A stretch of 64,000 nucleotides of DNA from CAYJVB01 sp964373575 (GTDB taxonomy: Archaea > Aenigmatarchaeota > Aenigmatarchaeia > CG10238-14). The position numbers and the translations under genes were made by a program. This document shows, in pieces, positions 1 through 8,523 of this stretch; position 1 is the stretch's first letter, and every line of letters begins with the position of its first letter. Below the pieces are notes generated by a model. It was not told where the DNA came from, ran no database searches, and was given only the letters and a program-made list of their open reading frames with translations. The stretch is from the NCBI GenBank assembly GCA_964373575.1, contig CAYJVB010000001.1, forward strand, positions 24,058-88,057. Direction: 5' to 3'.

Positions 1-28
1 GCATTATTATAATTTCTCTTCACAGCAT

Positions 29-637
29 TTATCGTTTGAACAATTTGTCTTTGTTTTTAAGATAAACGACTACAGCAATAATTATCAAGGCAAATAATAT
101 TAACAAAATTCCTATAGTCACATTTCTACTGCTACTGGTTTTTGTAGGCAAAGTAGTAGTTGTGCTTCTAACAGTAGTCGTTGTAAGTCTTGTTGTTGTA
201 GTTGCCTGCAATGTTGTTGTAGTTGCCTGCAATGTTGTTGTAGTTGCCTGCAATGTTGTTGTAGTGATAGAACTAGGCAATGTAGTAGTCGTCACTGATG
301 GTTGATTTACATCTATAAAAACCTCATCGGATTGACCCTCATTACAGTCTGCTTTAATCTTAACTGTTCCGAGTGGTGAGCCACAACTGGTCCAATTTAT
401 ACTTGCAATTCCCGTCGATGATATCTTTGGTAGGCACGAAGGACTGCTGACAAGCAATTTGTAAACAATTAAATTTCCTTGTGTACAATTTTCTACAACC
501 TTGCATTCACAAGTCTTGTCAGTGTCGCATTTCCAGTTTTCATTTCCCGATTTGCAGTATTGAATAGTAATAGCAGCTGACACATTACTAATAATAACCA
601 AAAAAACCATAGCTGTAATAAGCATTTTTTTCAGCAT
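29..637 (-). CDS. Thr-stalk, membrane-anchored surface protein
   Basis: Family not recognised. The 202-residue product has a signal peptide (about residues 1-21), a small extracellular domain with eight Cys between about residues 28 and 100 (probably disulfide bonded), a Thr-rich linker (about 115-168) made of TTTTL-like repeats, and a C-terminal membrane helix (about 173-194) with a basic tail. This is the layout of a stalk protein displayed outside the membrane. The start is fixed by AGGAGG seven bases upstream; that site lies inside the end of the preceding gene, whose stop overlaps this start by 7 bases, so the two are translationally coupled. O-glycosylation of the linker is inference. 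It is the last gene of the minus-strand surface locus in the window. Confidence 0.75.
   Translation of the reverse strand: MLKKMLITAMVFLVIISNVSAAITIQYCKSGNENWKCDTDKTCECKVVENCTQGNLIVYKLLVSSPSCLPKISSTGIASINWTSCGSPLGTVKIKADCNEGQSDEVFIDVNQPSVTTTTLPSSITTTTLQATTTTLQATTTTLQATTTTRLTTTTVRSTTTTLPTKTSSSRNVTIGILLILFALIIIAVVVYLKNKDKLFKR
201..263 (-). repeat. Three perfect 21-bp tandem repeats in the Thr-stalk gene
   Basis: Three identical 21-base units stand head to tail and each encodes the heptad ATTTTLQ of the stalk. The copies are identical at the third codon position as well, which suggests recent expansion and a length that can vary by slippage or recombination. Unit length is a multiple of three, so copy-number change keeps the frame. 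Confidence 0.9.
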
Positions 638-3600
638 GTGAACGCCTCCTGTTTTAATCTATAAATTCTATTCAATGGATTATCAAATCTGTATACAGAT
701 ATTATTGCAGTTAGCTTTGTCCCAGTAGAGCATGTTAGAATATTTGCTAATGGAATAGATAAAATACCTGTTGATCCCGCATTTAATTTTTGGAATTGTG
801 CATAATAAATTATTCCCTCGGGTTCATGAATTAAATTAACATAAACTATTACATCAACACCCACCAAATTTTTAGTTATTTGTAAATTGCACTTTTCTTT
901 ACTGCAAGTAACGTCACTCATATCGAATTGTTGATTTGGTAATGTAGTTGTTGTAGTTGAAGAAGTGGTGGTTGTAGCCTGCAAAGGCACAACATTTGCT
1001 GTTATAGACAATTCATCTATCACTGCAGTCGCTTGACTAACTTTATCCATGTTAGACCCAATAAACAAATCATTTCCCAGTGATGATGGAACATTTACAG
1101 ACAGATCACTTCCTACAAGAACACCATCAACATAAAGCATTATCTCATTGGATCTCCAAGTCGTCCTGATATTGTGCATCACATTTGCCTTCCACGATGA
1201 AACATCAGCACTTACAGTATTGATATTGCCAGCACCATCAATTAAATCAAATACAAGTCTGTTGCCAAAGTTTTTGTATATAGATATCCTGTTGCTGTCT
1301 TTGCTTTCTCCAACATCAATGAAATAATGTGAAGAGTCATCATTACCATTCCAATATGGTTTAACCCAAAAATCAACTGTTCCCTTGTTGGGGTCGATAT
1401 TTTTTACAGTCGAATAAGTTAATACATTGTTTGTTTTAATTACAACCCCATCATTTTTTTTGCCCGTATCAAAGCCAGTCGGTGATATTTTGATGTTATC
1501 TAATAATATTGTTCCCACATCGGTAGCAGACTCGAAATCAATCTTCAACTTGTTTATCTGTCCGTCATTATCTGTCCACTCAGTATCAGTGATATCAAAT
1601 GATAGTGTTGCATAATCATTGCTATCAGTTATTGAAAATGACTGTGAGCATGCTTCATCAAACACAGCGCAATCCACTCCATCCGTATAGTATACCTTGA
1701 TGCTCTTCGGTCCTCCCTGGTACCCCTTGTATCTCAACGACAAGTGATTTAGCGAAGCATCAAAGCTTACTGATTTGAAAATATAGGGGTCAAATGTTGA
1801 AGTCAATTGCCCTTGATATTCGCCTCCACTTACACTCCCTCTTATCATATTTTCCTGCCAGTCTTCAGTATTGCTTGTAAAGTCGTCTATCAACACCTCT
1901 TTTTGGTTAGGATTTTCACCACCCTGGCACGTCAGAGTATTATCAAAACCGCATAATAATTCAGTTGAAGTTGGTGTAGTAGTAGTAGAAGTAGTGGTTG
2001 TTGCTCCCGGTAAAGTTGTACTGGTCGTTGTTGTTGCACCGGGAACAGTTGTAGATGTTGTAGTAGTTCCACCCGGAGATAAAGTGACTGGAATTATCAA
2101 CTTTTTAACGATTTCTGTTATTCCGCTTGGATCAAAGCATATTGAAAGTACTTTTATCTTTCCGTCAGTACCTGTTGGAACAATAGTAACCTCTGTTGGT
2201 GGAATGTCGACTACAGGTGATTGAATGAGATAATCTAATGGCGTCTTATCTTCATTTGTGATGACCCATAACCCCCCATTACAGTTTTGAACAGTGCACT
2301 TAAGAGGTTGACCTGTTTGAACTGAAGTTTTGTCACATGCAAGAGTATATTTTGGCGGCAAAGTTGTTGATGTAGTAGTACCACCTCCCACACCACCAGA
2401 TGGTGTACACGCTCCATTAGAACATGTTTTATCTGCTGAACAAACATTATTACATCCACCGCAATTATTTTTATCTGTTTTTAAATTTACACATGTTCCA
2501 GCACAATTTGTAGTTCCACTTGGACATGTACCACCTCCCCCGCCGCCAGAACTAACGCCATAACCAACAGTCTCAGATTGGCATTGATCGCTTATGAATT
2601 TTGCCTGATAAGTTTTTTCCGTTGATGAAGCCGTTCCTTTGAAAGTCCATGTCCACTGCCCACCAGTAGGACCGCTTATTTCTGGTTTATCATTGGGATT
2701 GGGTGTTGCACCATCACCAGTGTTAATTTTTACATTGGTGTATCCACTTGAAGCAGTAAAAACAAATTTAATTCCACCACCAGGTGTTACAGTAGAAGGG
2801 TCAATATTTAATTTTCCACAAGTGCTTGAACCACTACCGGAAGCAGTAGTCCAACAAGGATCATTTATATTCTCACAACTGCACGCGTGATTTCCTTTTT
2901 CAGGAGTTCCTCCAACTGAATAACACCAATAAGCGTATCCATCTATACATTTAGCTCCTATAGAAGTACAACTGCCACCTGTTCCAGTTCCAGGACTTGT
3001 TGTCCAACACGATGGTGGCGACGAAACCTGATTTGAAGTAATATTGCAACTACAAGGATGGTTTCCTTTGTCAAAACCACGGCTATCAGTATAACACCAC
3101 CAAGCCCAACCTTGACTGCATACAGGACCTGCAGGAGAACATGAAACACCTTGGGTTGTACCGCCACCAGTTCCAGTTCCTCCACCCCCGCCGGAAGACT
3201 TTATACTAAAACTATATGTCGAAGAATCATATGAAGCTTCACCATTCTTGGCAAATACAATCCATTCATATCTATGACCATTGACTAGACCACCAACAGA
3301 ACAAGAAATAGTCACAATATCAATATTATCCCCACCACCACCACATTTTACATCGAAGTCTCCGCCTACTGTTGCATCTTGGAATTGTACTTCATGAACG
3401 CGTGAACCACCGATGCAACTGTCAAGTTTATAATCAATTTTAACCTTAAGAGTTACACTAGTAGTTCCAGCTGCCAATTGGGCACCGCTGACAGGTTCAG
3501 GAGAAGTGATTGTTGGTATCCGTGATTCACAAAGTGCGCTGCAACACAAATATGGAGGTGTACATGTGTTTGCGACATTACAAGGGGGAACAGCCAACAC

Positions 3601-3663
3601 AAGACTCAAATTATTTAACATTACAACTAAAATTACAATAAGTATTTTACTACGTGATTTCAT
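631..3663 (-). CDS. Large secreted modular surface protein with LamG-like domain
   Basis: A 1010-residue secreted protein. A signal peptide (about 1-24) is followed by a beta-rich region, two homologous Cys-rich modules (about 175-222 and 231-272, sharing a WCY...KGNH.CSC...CWTT pattern), a PKD-like stretch (about 282-370), a Stig1-like Cys module (about 380-420, CVNLxTDxxNCGxC), Thr/Ser linkers (428-436, 532-567, 897-909) and a concanavalin A/LamG-like fold (about 735-893) that in other proteins binds glycans. Glycine runs separate the modules. No C-terminal membrane helix is present; the chain ends FTC, so it is either released or held by partners such as the anchored protein encoded just after it. 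The role is probably adhesion (inference). Confidence 0.8.
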   Translation of the reverse strand: MKSRSKILIVILVVMLNNLSLVLAVPPCNVANTCTPPYLCCSALCESRIPTITSPEPVSGAQLAAGTTSVTLKVKIDYKLDSCIGGSRVHEVQFQDATVGGDFDVKCGGGGDNIDIVTISCSVGGLVNGHRYEWIVFAKNGEASYDSSTYSFSIKSSGGGGGTGTGGGTTQGVSCSPAGPVCSQGWAWWCYTDSRGFDKGNHPCSCNITSNQVSSPPSCWTTSPGTGTGGSCTSIGAKCIDGYAYWCYSVGGTPEKGNHACSCENINDPCWTTASGSGSSTCGKLNIDPSTVTPGGGIKFVFTASSGYTNVKINTGDGATPNPNDKPEISGPTGGQWTWTFKGTASSTEKTYQAKFISDQCQSETVGYGVSSGGGGGGTCPSGTTNCAGTCVNLKTDKNNCGGCNNVCSADKTCSNGACTPSGGVGGGTTTSTTLPPKYTLACDKTSVQTGQPLKCTVQNCNGGLWVITNEDKTPLDYLIQSPVVDIPPTEVTIVPTGTDGKIKVLSICFDPSGITEIVKKLIIPVTLSPGGTTTTSTTVPGATTTTSTTLPGATTTTSTTTTPTSTELLCGFDNTLTCQGGENPNQKEVLIDDFTSNTEDWQENMIRGSVSGGEYQGQLTSTFDPYIFKSVSFDASLNHLSLRYKGYQGGPKSIKVYYTDGVDCAVFDEACSQSFSITDSNDYATLSFDITDTEWTDNDGQINKLKIDFESATDVGTILLDNIKISPTGFDTGKKNDGVVIKTNNVLTYSTVKNIDPNKGTVDFWVKPYWNGNDDSSHYFIDVGESKDSNRISIYKNFGNRLVFDLIDGAGNINTVSADVSSWKANVMHNIRTTWRSNEIMLYVDGVLVGSDLSVNVPSSLGNDLFIGSNMDKVSQATAVIDELSITANVVPLQATTTTSSTTTTTLPNQQFDMSDVTCSKEKCNLQITKNLVGVDVIVYVNLIHEPEGIIYYAQFQKLNAGSTGILSIPLANILTCSTGTKLTAIISVYRFDNPLNRIYRLKQEAFTC

Positions 3664-3824
3664 AATTAAAATATTGAATTCTTTTAATATTAAATTTTGT
3701 GAGAAAGGTTTACTTCTTAAGGAACAACAACGTTCATCGTCTTAGCCGTTCTACTGCACACTAAAGTCGCCAAATAATTTTCATCCACATCATCAATAGT
3801 AACAAAATAAATTATTTTTAGCCA

Positions 3825-4736
3825 TTAACACGAATCCACCGTCAATGCAGCTGTTGCCTTTCCCTGTGGTCCAGTACAAATCAACTGCACAGTCCATGTA
3901 TCAGGTGCCTTTGTACAAATTTGATTCAAAGTATTTGTTATAGAAGGCTGAGATCTAACCTTGCCACCAGAAACAGTTGGTGTTGCTCCTACAGTCGGCG
4001 TGTATTCCCCATTAAGAACAACTATCCCCGAAGCCGAGTTACATCCAGTATTGCAATCTATTGACCACGGTGTTGTAGTTTTATCCAATTTACAATTAGA
4101 CAGAGTTAGCGAACCACCAGTAACTATATTCATACATGAAGCCGATGCATATCCAGCCTGCTGCCACCACCAATCTGCCTGCAAATCAGTTGGTGGAGTA
4201 TATCCCAAATCAGCCCACATCTTCGGATCTTTGTTGCAGCTTCCGGAATAAATACCAGTATTCTCATTTGTGATTAGCTTAATTGCAGTATCACCCGGCA
4301 ATCCTTCATCAAGTTGATAATAATCACACAATACTCTCAAACAATTTTCAGCTGTCAGTCTGTAATTACCGCAGCTGCAGTCTGTTACATGGAAGCAATA
4401 AAGCGCATCTTCGCAATAAGGTAAACTTCTGACAAAATTACCTCTATATTTTTCTCCAGGTCTTTTATCACCAGTAATATCTAGATTGACCTTCTTCAAA
4501 CAATAATCAACAGCATCCCTTCTGTTACAATTACCATCTCTATAGCTGTCACAAACCTGGTTGCACGAAGCCTTTTGCGCTGTTATCTGATACGCATCTT
4601 CAAATGCCCTTAACTGTTCATTTATCTTGTCAGGCTTTACTATAGCCGTGAACATCCTTATCAAAACAAGAACAACAATTATAAGAACAAACATACCAAA
4701 TATAATTTCCAAAGCCCCAATACCCTTCTTCTTCAT
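3825..4736 (-). CDS. Prepilin-like Cys-rich protein
   Basis: A 303-residue protein beginning MKKKG-IGALE followed by a hydrophobic helix (about 8-29). A Lys-Gly just before the helix, and Glu at position 5 of the mature chain, is what archaeal class III prepilin peptidases cut and what pilin subunits use for assembly. The rest is an extracellular domain with many Cys, including a C-x3-C-x6-C cluster at about 58-70. It is the largest of the KG-type proteins in the locus and could be a tip or minor pilin. The specific role is unknown. Confidence 0.7.
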   Translation of the reverse strand: MKKKGIGALEIIFGMFVLIIVVLVLIRMFTAIVKPDKINEQLRAFEDAYQITAQKASCNQVCDSYRDGNCNRRDAVDYCLKKVNLDITGDKRPGEKYRGNFVRSLPYCEDALYCFHVTDCSCGNYRLTAENCLRVLCDYYQLDEGLPGDTAIKLITNENTGIYSGSCNKDPKMWADLGYTPPTDLQADWWWQQAGYASASCMNIVTGGSLTLSNCKLDKTTTPWSIDCNTGCNSASGIVVLNGEYTPTVGATPTVSGGKVRSQPSITNTLNQICTKAPDTWTVQLICTGPQGKATAALTVDSC

Positions 4737-4814
4737 TCTATCCTGTAACTATTATTATTTTTCCTAAATAAATGTTATTGTTTGTTTGTCCACAGGTTTT
4801 CACATGTTATCTAG

Positions 4815-5123
4815 TCAAATTCTGTAAAACTTCTTCATAATCTGCTCTATTTGTGAAGATCTTCTTGGATTCAAAGATACCTCCATACCATAGTGAGTTG
4901 GTTTACTCAAAATAAATCCATCTCTAATAAGATCTCTTGTAATTTCTTGAACTCTTTTCAAACCATGTTTTCCAAGATCACGCTCATTCCATCCCCTTTT
5001 CAAATTGTCAAATGAAGTGTGGGATTCTCCCCACTTACCTCTTTTAGTTAGCTTCAGAAATATTCTTACCCTTATTTCGTCATCTGAAATCATAGGTACA
5101 CTTATAATACCTTTGAAAGTCAT
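4815..5123 (-). CDS. Winged-helix-like DNA-binding protein
   Basis: A 102-residue basic protein with a region (about residues 50-85, GLKRVQEITRDLIRDGFI followed by a beta-hairpin-like stretch) that reads as a recognition helix and wing. It is transcribed away from the next gene, another small wHTH protein, across about 30 bases, so the two probably control each other or the surface genes on each side. Assigned from pattern only; the exact family is not recognised. Confidence 0.55.
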   Translation of the reverse strand: MTFKGIISVPMISDDEIRVRIFLKLTKRGKWGESHTSFDNLKRGWNERDLGKHGLKRVQEITRDLIRDGFILSKPTHYGMEVSLNPRRSSQIEQIMKKFYRI

Positions 5124-5124
5124 G

Positions 5125-5132
5125 TTTAAATA
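5125..5132 (+). promoter_or_regulatory. TATA box for the leaderless wHTH gene
   Basis: TTTAAATA lies about 27 bases before the ATG at 5155, the spacing expected when transcription begins at or next to the start codon. It also overlaps the start of the divergent gene (ATG at 5123), so binding here would affect both. Confidence 0.6.
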
Positions 5133-5154
5133 CCTACAGATATATGTATTATTT

Positions 5155-5490
5155 ATGACAGACGATACACTGCTAATTCAATTTCTTGGAAACAACCCAA
5201 CCTTAAGGGTAATCGACTTTTTTTTAGATAATAGAACTGATTATTCAAAAAAAGAAATAATAAATGCTCTTGGAATGTCAAAAACAACTTTCTACAAAGT
5301 TTGGAAACAATTGGAGAAATTTGGTGTAGTAATGCCTACAAGAAGATATGGAAATGCGGTGTTATTCAAAATTAATGAAAACAACCCCATTGTCAGAAAA
5401 CTGATGATTTTTGACTTTACATTAATTAAACAGGCTATTCCTTACGCAAAACAGAAAGTTAACACATCTAGAAGACCATTGAAACTATAA
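5155..5490 (+). CDS. Winged-helix transcriptional regulator
   Basis: A 111-residue protein with an ArsR/MarR-like wHTH (about residues 13-70: LRVIDFFL, YSKKEIINALGMSKTTFYKVWKQL, then a wing and a short strand VLFKI). A longer frame opens at 5005, but the ATG at 5155 sits 27 bases after a clean TATA box and directly precedes the conserved fold, so I take it as the leaderless start. It is the only plus-strand gene in this part of the surface locus, divergent from a second small wHTH protein. A role in control of pilus or surface genes is inference from position. Confidence 0.75.
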   Translation: MTDDTLLIQFLGNNPTLRVIDFFLDNRTDYSKKEIINALGMSKTTFYKVWKQLEKFGVVMPTRRYGNAVLFKINENNPIVRKLMIFDFTLIKQAIPYAKQKVNTSRRPLKL

Positions 5491-5595
5491 TAAACAATAT
5501 TTCTGTAAAATAACTGTTAACTTGAATTTCCTTTACAGTTAAAGATACACAAGAATATTCAAACTAATTCAATATGATAGTAATTACTAACATAA

Positions 5596-6042
5596 TCAAT
5601 CCAAACAAATCAATATATCATTATTCAAAACACGTTTAGATGCCATCGATATTTTTTTATTTTCTACATAATCAAATCCAATATAAATTGTATTAGTATT
5701 TATCTCAGGAGAAACGCAACTTTCCACTCTAGCTACATCTCTTTCTTTACTTATCGTTCTAACAAAATTCTGTATGTCATTAAATGTAATTCTTTCTTTT
5801 GCCTTACCCTTGAATTCGAAACACTGATTAGTCACAAATCCATACAAAACATTTTTAAAATCTTCATAGCTTATCTCACCGCCATTCAAAAATTCACACA
5901 AATAAGTTGCATTAGCCACAGGAACAAAACTAGACTTATCCTCACCCTGTCTGAAAATTGAAATCATTATCGCACTTGCAATTCCAACAAAAACCAGTAA
6001 TAAAAAAAACCCAAAAGCATAATCCAAAGCTAATCCCTTCAT
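5596..6042 (-). CDS. Prepilin-like protein (KG motif)
   Basis: A 148-residue protein that starts MKG-LALDYA and continues with a hydrophobic helix (to about residue 29). The Lys-Gly right before the helix fits archaeal prepilin processing after Gly3. The soluble part is short with three Cys (CEF, CFE, CVS) and a terminal CLD. It is third in a run of three tandem small genes; its start lies one base after the stop of the gene ahead. Family unknown beyond the pilin-like N-terminus. Confidence 0.7.
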   Translation of the reverse strand: MKGLALDYAFGFFLLLVFVGIASAIMISIFRQGEDKSSFVPVANATYLCEFLNGGEISYEDFKNVLYGFVTNQCFEFKGKAKERITFNDIQNFVRTISKERDVARVESCVSPEINTNTIYIGFDYVENKKISMASKRVLNNDILICLD

Positions 6043-6043
6043 T

Positions 6044-6454
6044 TTAACACGTTATCTTTACTTTTCTGATAAGTGAATCATATTGGAAAAATACAGTCTT
6101 CGTATTCTTATTGCACTCAATATTGCAGTATTCTTTAACATCATTTTGTAACAAAATTGATGAAGGGTTAACATCCGTTTCTAAACTAACAGCATAGCAT
6201 AACCCATTTTCAGGGCATTGGCCTTCTTCACTTTTGCCCCAGCATAAATTACAATATTTTCCAACAATATCTGCTGTTAACGAATTCTCATTTGATGGCT
6301 TATCTATTTTAATTTCGCATTTATTTTCATTGCATGGGGGAAAAATACAAATCCTACTTATATTATCCCTGAAAGTCCACATGATACCTATGAGCACCAT
6401 AACTACAACAAAATACAAAATCATCTTCATCGGATATTCTAAAACCATCGACAT
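6044..6454 (-). CDS. Small single-helix membrane protein of the pilin cluster
   Basis: A 136-residue protein with one N-terminal membrane helix (about 9-25) and a Cys-rich outer domain (CIFPPCNENKCEIKI, CNLCW, CNIECN). Unlike its neighbours it lacks a clear KG site before the helix, so it may be a non-cleaved partner. Its ATG overlaps or abuts the previous stop, pointing to coupled translation. CNLCW-like pairs recur in the GH3 protein (CSNLCW), suggesting a shared outer fold. Confidence 0.65.
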   Translation of the reverse strand: MSMVLEYPMKMILYFVVVMVLIGIMWTFRDNISRICIFPPCNENKCEIKIDKPSNENSLTADIVGKYCNLCWGKSEEGQCPENGLCYAVSLETDVNPSSILLQNDVKEYCNIECNKNTKTVFFQYDSLIRKVKITC

Positions 6455-6985
6455 CTAAATTACCTCTATTTTCTTAGCATCAGCATTATATCTTATAGCA
6501 ATCGATTTAGGTCCTGATATTACTCCTGTTTTCCACAATAAAATATTCGAATATCCCTGGTTGTCAAGCAAGGTCTTAACAGAACTTTCCAATACTTCGC
6601 CGTTAACACCTGAAATAATCATTTCATAGCATAACTGGTTTCTTCCGAAATTAGCTGCACCCGTTTTTTGCCAGCATGCAGCTACATGAGTAGCAATTTC
6701 GAAAGATATCTTTTCCGGAATGTTAGTATTCAGTTCTATTGTCTCCAGATTAACAGAAATTTCAGATGAACAATAAACAGGCAATGACGGTCTAAGATGT
6801 GAAGGCAACGGCAGAATAGAAGTCACGCCTTGAAATACAGAACAATAAGCCTTACTCAATGCAGGTTTAATCCTCGTTCCTATCAATGCTATAAGCAGTG
6901 ATATCGCTACGATCGCAAGAATCATGTAAGCAATTGTTGACAATGCAATGCCTTTCATTTTCTCTGTATAATTTATAGCTTTCAT
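6455..6985 (-). CDS. Prepilin-like protein (KG motif)
   Basis: A 176-residue protein with KMKG-IALST at residues 9-17 followed by a strong membrane helix (about 16-35). The site and helix match archaeal type IV prepilins. The outer domain carries a few Cys and a motif (ACWQKTGAANFG) similar to the CWSK/CWGK segments in the two neighbours, so the three tandem proteins plus the GH3 protein probably share one outer fold. First gene of the three after the GH3 gene. Confidence 0.7.
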   Translation of the reverse strand: MKAINYTEKMKGIALSTIAYMILAIVAISLLIALIGTRIKPALSKAYCSVFQGVTSILPLPSHLRPSLPVYCSSEISVNLETIELNTNIPEKISFEIATHVAACWQKTGAANFGRNQLCYEMIISGVNGEVLESSVKTLLDNQGYSNILLWKTGVISGPKSIAIRYNADAKKIEVI

Positions 6986-7068
6986 AAAATAAACAGATCG
7001 GTCGCTTTGAGAACCGCTGGGAAAAATGCTGAAGTTGTCAGGAAAAGTTGAAATTATTTACACTTACA

Positions 7069-8523
7069 CTAAACGCTCTTCAACAAACTATATTTTTCCT
7101 TGAGCACCATAATCCTAGTTATCTTTTCTTTTATCAACTCTTTTGAAATTTCTCCAGAATTAATCATAGATACAATAGTCGAATATGCCGCATTAGCATT
7201 AGAAGAAGAGCTAAACAACAGTATATCAACATTTGTCGCAGCCCTTTTTACCATTTCTTCAAATGTTATTCCTAAATGTGTATTTTTGCCTGTAAGCGAA
7301 TCTGATATTAACACAGCATTTGGTGATATTTGTCTAGCCCGGTTTGTTAATGTGGGTGAAAAAACAGCTAAATTATTAGGATCAATATTTGTGTAAACTA
7401 TGTTATTCATCATTATCATATCCAAATCATTTGACAATCCAGCATAAGGTTTTATATCACTATTTTCCAAATCCTGCATAGTTCTGCTATCTGTTGCTTT
7501 CTGAAAATCACTATTGTCCATCTGATTCCCATAACCTGGGAAATGTTTTCCTGTAGCTATGACACCCTCATCATGAAGACCTTTAGCAAAAGCCCTGCCT
7601 ATAGTCTCAACATTTGCAGGATTTCCGGAAAAAGATCTTTCTTGATTATATATTAATCCAGACAAGGATACATCCAACACAGGCGCAAGATTGGTATTTA
7701 GATTATGTTGTTTCATTTCTATTGCGATATCCTTCGCATGATTCTCAATATCTAATATACTCATAGTTCCAGATGTATACCTACTTCCAATATCCCTCGC
7801 AGAAATTCTTCCAGGATTAAAATCTTTAGGCATTCTTCTAACCAATCCACCTTCTCCATCTGTAGCAACAAAAGGCCATATCTGCACATTGTTTATTACA
7901 GTAGGTATAGGAGAGAAACCGGCTTGTATATTAGAAGCAAACAAATAATAATTTTTATATTTCGTTCCATCAGGTGTAGACATTATCATTTGTTCCACCA
8001 ATTGCTCAGTAGTCATTCCATTAACCAGATTAACAGCTAATGAAGGGATAGTTGTTGTAGTTGTAGCAACTGGAATTGTAGTAGTCGTTTCTTCAGTTGG
8101 TAAAGTAGTTGTTGTACTTTTTTTTATCACCTCTTCAGAGAATAATAAAACCTTTCTTTCATACCCATCATATCTTACTTTAATTTGGTATTGTTTGTTC
8201 GCATCAATTTTTTTGAATTTAATATCCACAAAATCTCTTTTCACTTTTTCTAAATCCTGTTCTATGCCCTTGTCAGTCGAAATAGCTTTAATGACAAAAC
8301 AGTCATCTACAATGCTATCGCTACCAGAATTATGCTTACTCCAGCACAAGTTAGAGCATGTTACAAGATTCTGTACTATTAGCTCTGAGGCCGTATTCTG
8401 ATCCAGGTAACATATCTTTGGAACCGTCTGCCAACTAATAGTAATCAAAACAATAACTGTGAATATTGGAACAACAATAAGCAATAACCCAACAACATTT
8501 TTTTCAACAGACAACAGCACCAC
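7069..8523 (-). CDS. Membrane-anchored GH3 (NagZ-like) protein with Thr stalk
   Basis: A 484-residue protein: N-terminal membrane helix (about 9-30), a Cys-containing outer domain (about 38-130) like the small neighbours, a Thr linker (136-159), then a glycoside hydrolase family 3 domain (about 165-478). GH3 signs are ERSFSGNP (296-303), KHFPGYG (326-332) and ISDSL with the expected nucleophile Asp408. NagZ enzymes remove N-acetylglucosamine from peptidoglycan fragments. The Asp-Ser-His acid/base dyad that follows KHFPGHG in NagZ reads Asn337-Ser338-Asp339 here, so chemistry may differ or activity may be lost. It begins 20 bases inside the end of the platform-protein gene, so it belongs to the machine's operon and probably acts outside the membrane. 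Confidence 0.85.
   Translation of the reverse strand: MVLLSVEKNVVGLLLIVVPIFTVIVLITISWQTVPKICYLDQNTASELIVQNLVTCSNLCWSKHNSGSDSIVDDCFVIKAISTDKGIEQDLEKVKRDFVDIKFKKIDANKQYQIKVRYDGYERKVLLFSEEVIKKSTTTTLPTEETTTTIPVATTTTTIPSLAVNLVNGMTTEQLVEQMIMSTPDGTKYKNYYLFASNIQAGFSPIPTVINNVQIWPFVATDGEGGLVRRMPKDFNPGRISARDIGSRYTSGTMSILDIENHAKDIAIEMKQHNLNTNLAPVLDVSLSGLIYNQERSFSGNPANVETIGRAFAKGLHDEGVIATGKHFPGYGNQMDNSDFQKATDSRTMQDLENSDIKPYAGLSNDLDMIMMNNIVYTNIDPNNLAVFSPTLTNRARQISPNAVLISDSLTGKNTHLGITFEEMVKRAATNVDILLFSSSSNANAAYSTIVSMINSGEISKELIKEKITRIMVLKEKYSLLKSV

Noticed and set aside
201..263. Possible CRISPR-like repeat
   Set aside because: Units are contiguous without spacers and encode an in-frame Thr repeat on the minus strand.
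1871..2563. Val- and Pro-rich open frames on the plus strand
   Set aside because: They are mirror images of the Thr-rich linkers of the minus-strand surface gene and have no start signals.
5005..5154. Longer N-terminus of the wHTH protein
   Set aside because: The extension overlaps the divergent gene and a TATA box; the leaderless ATG at 5155 fits better.
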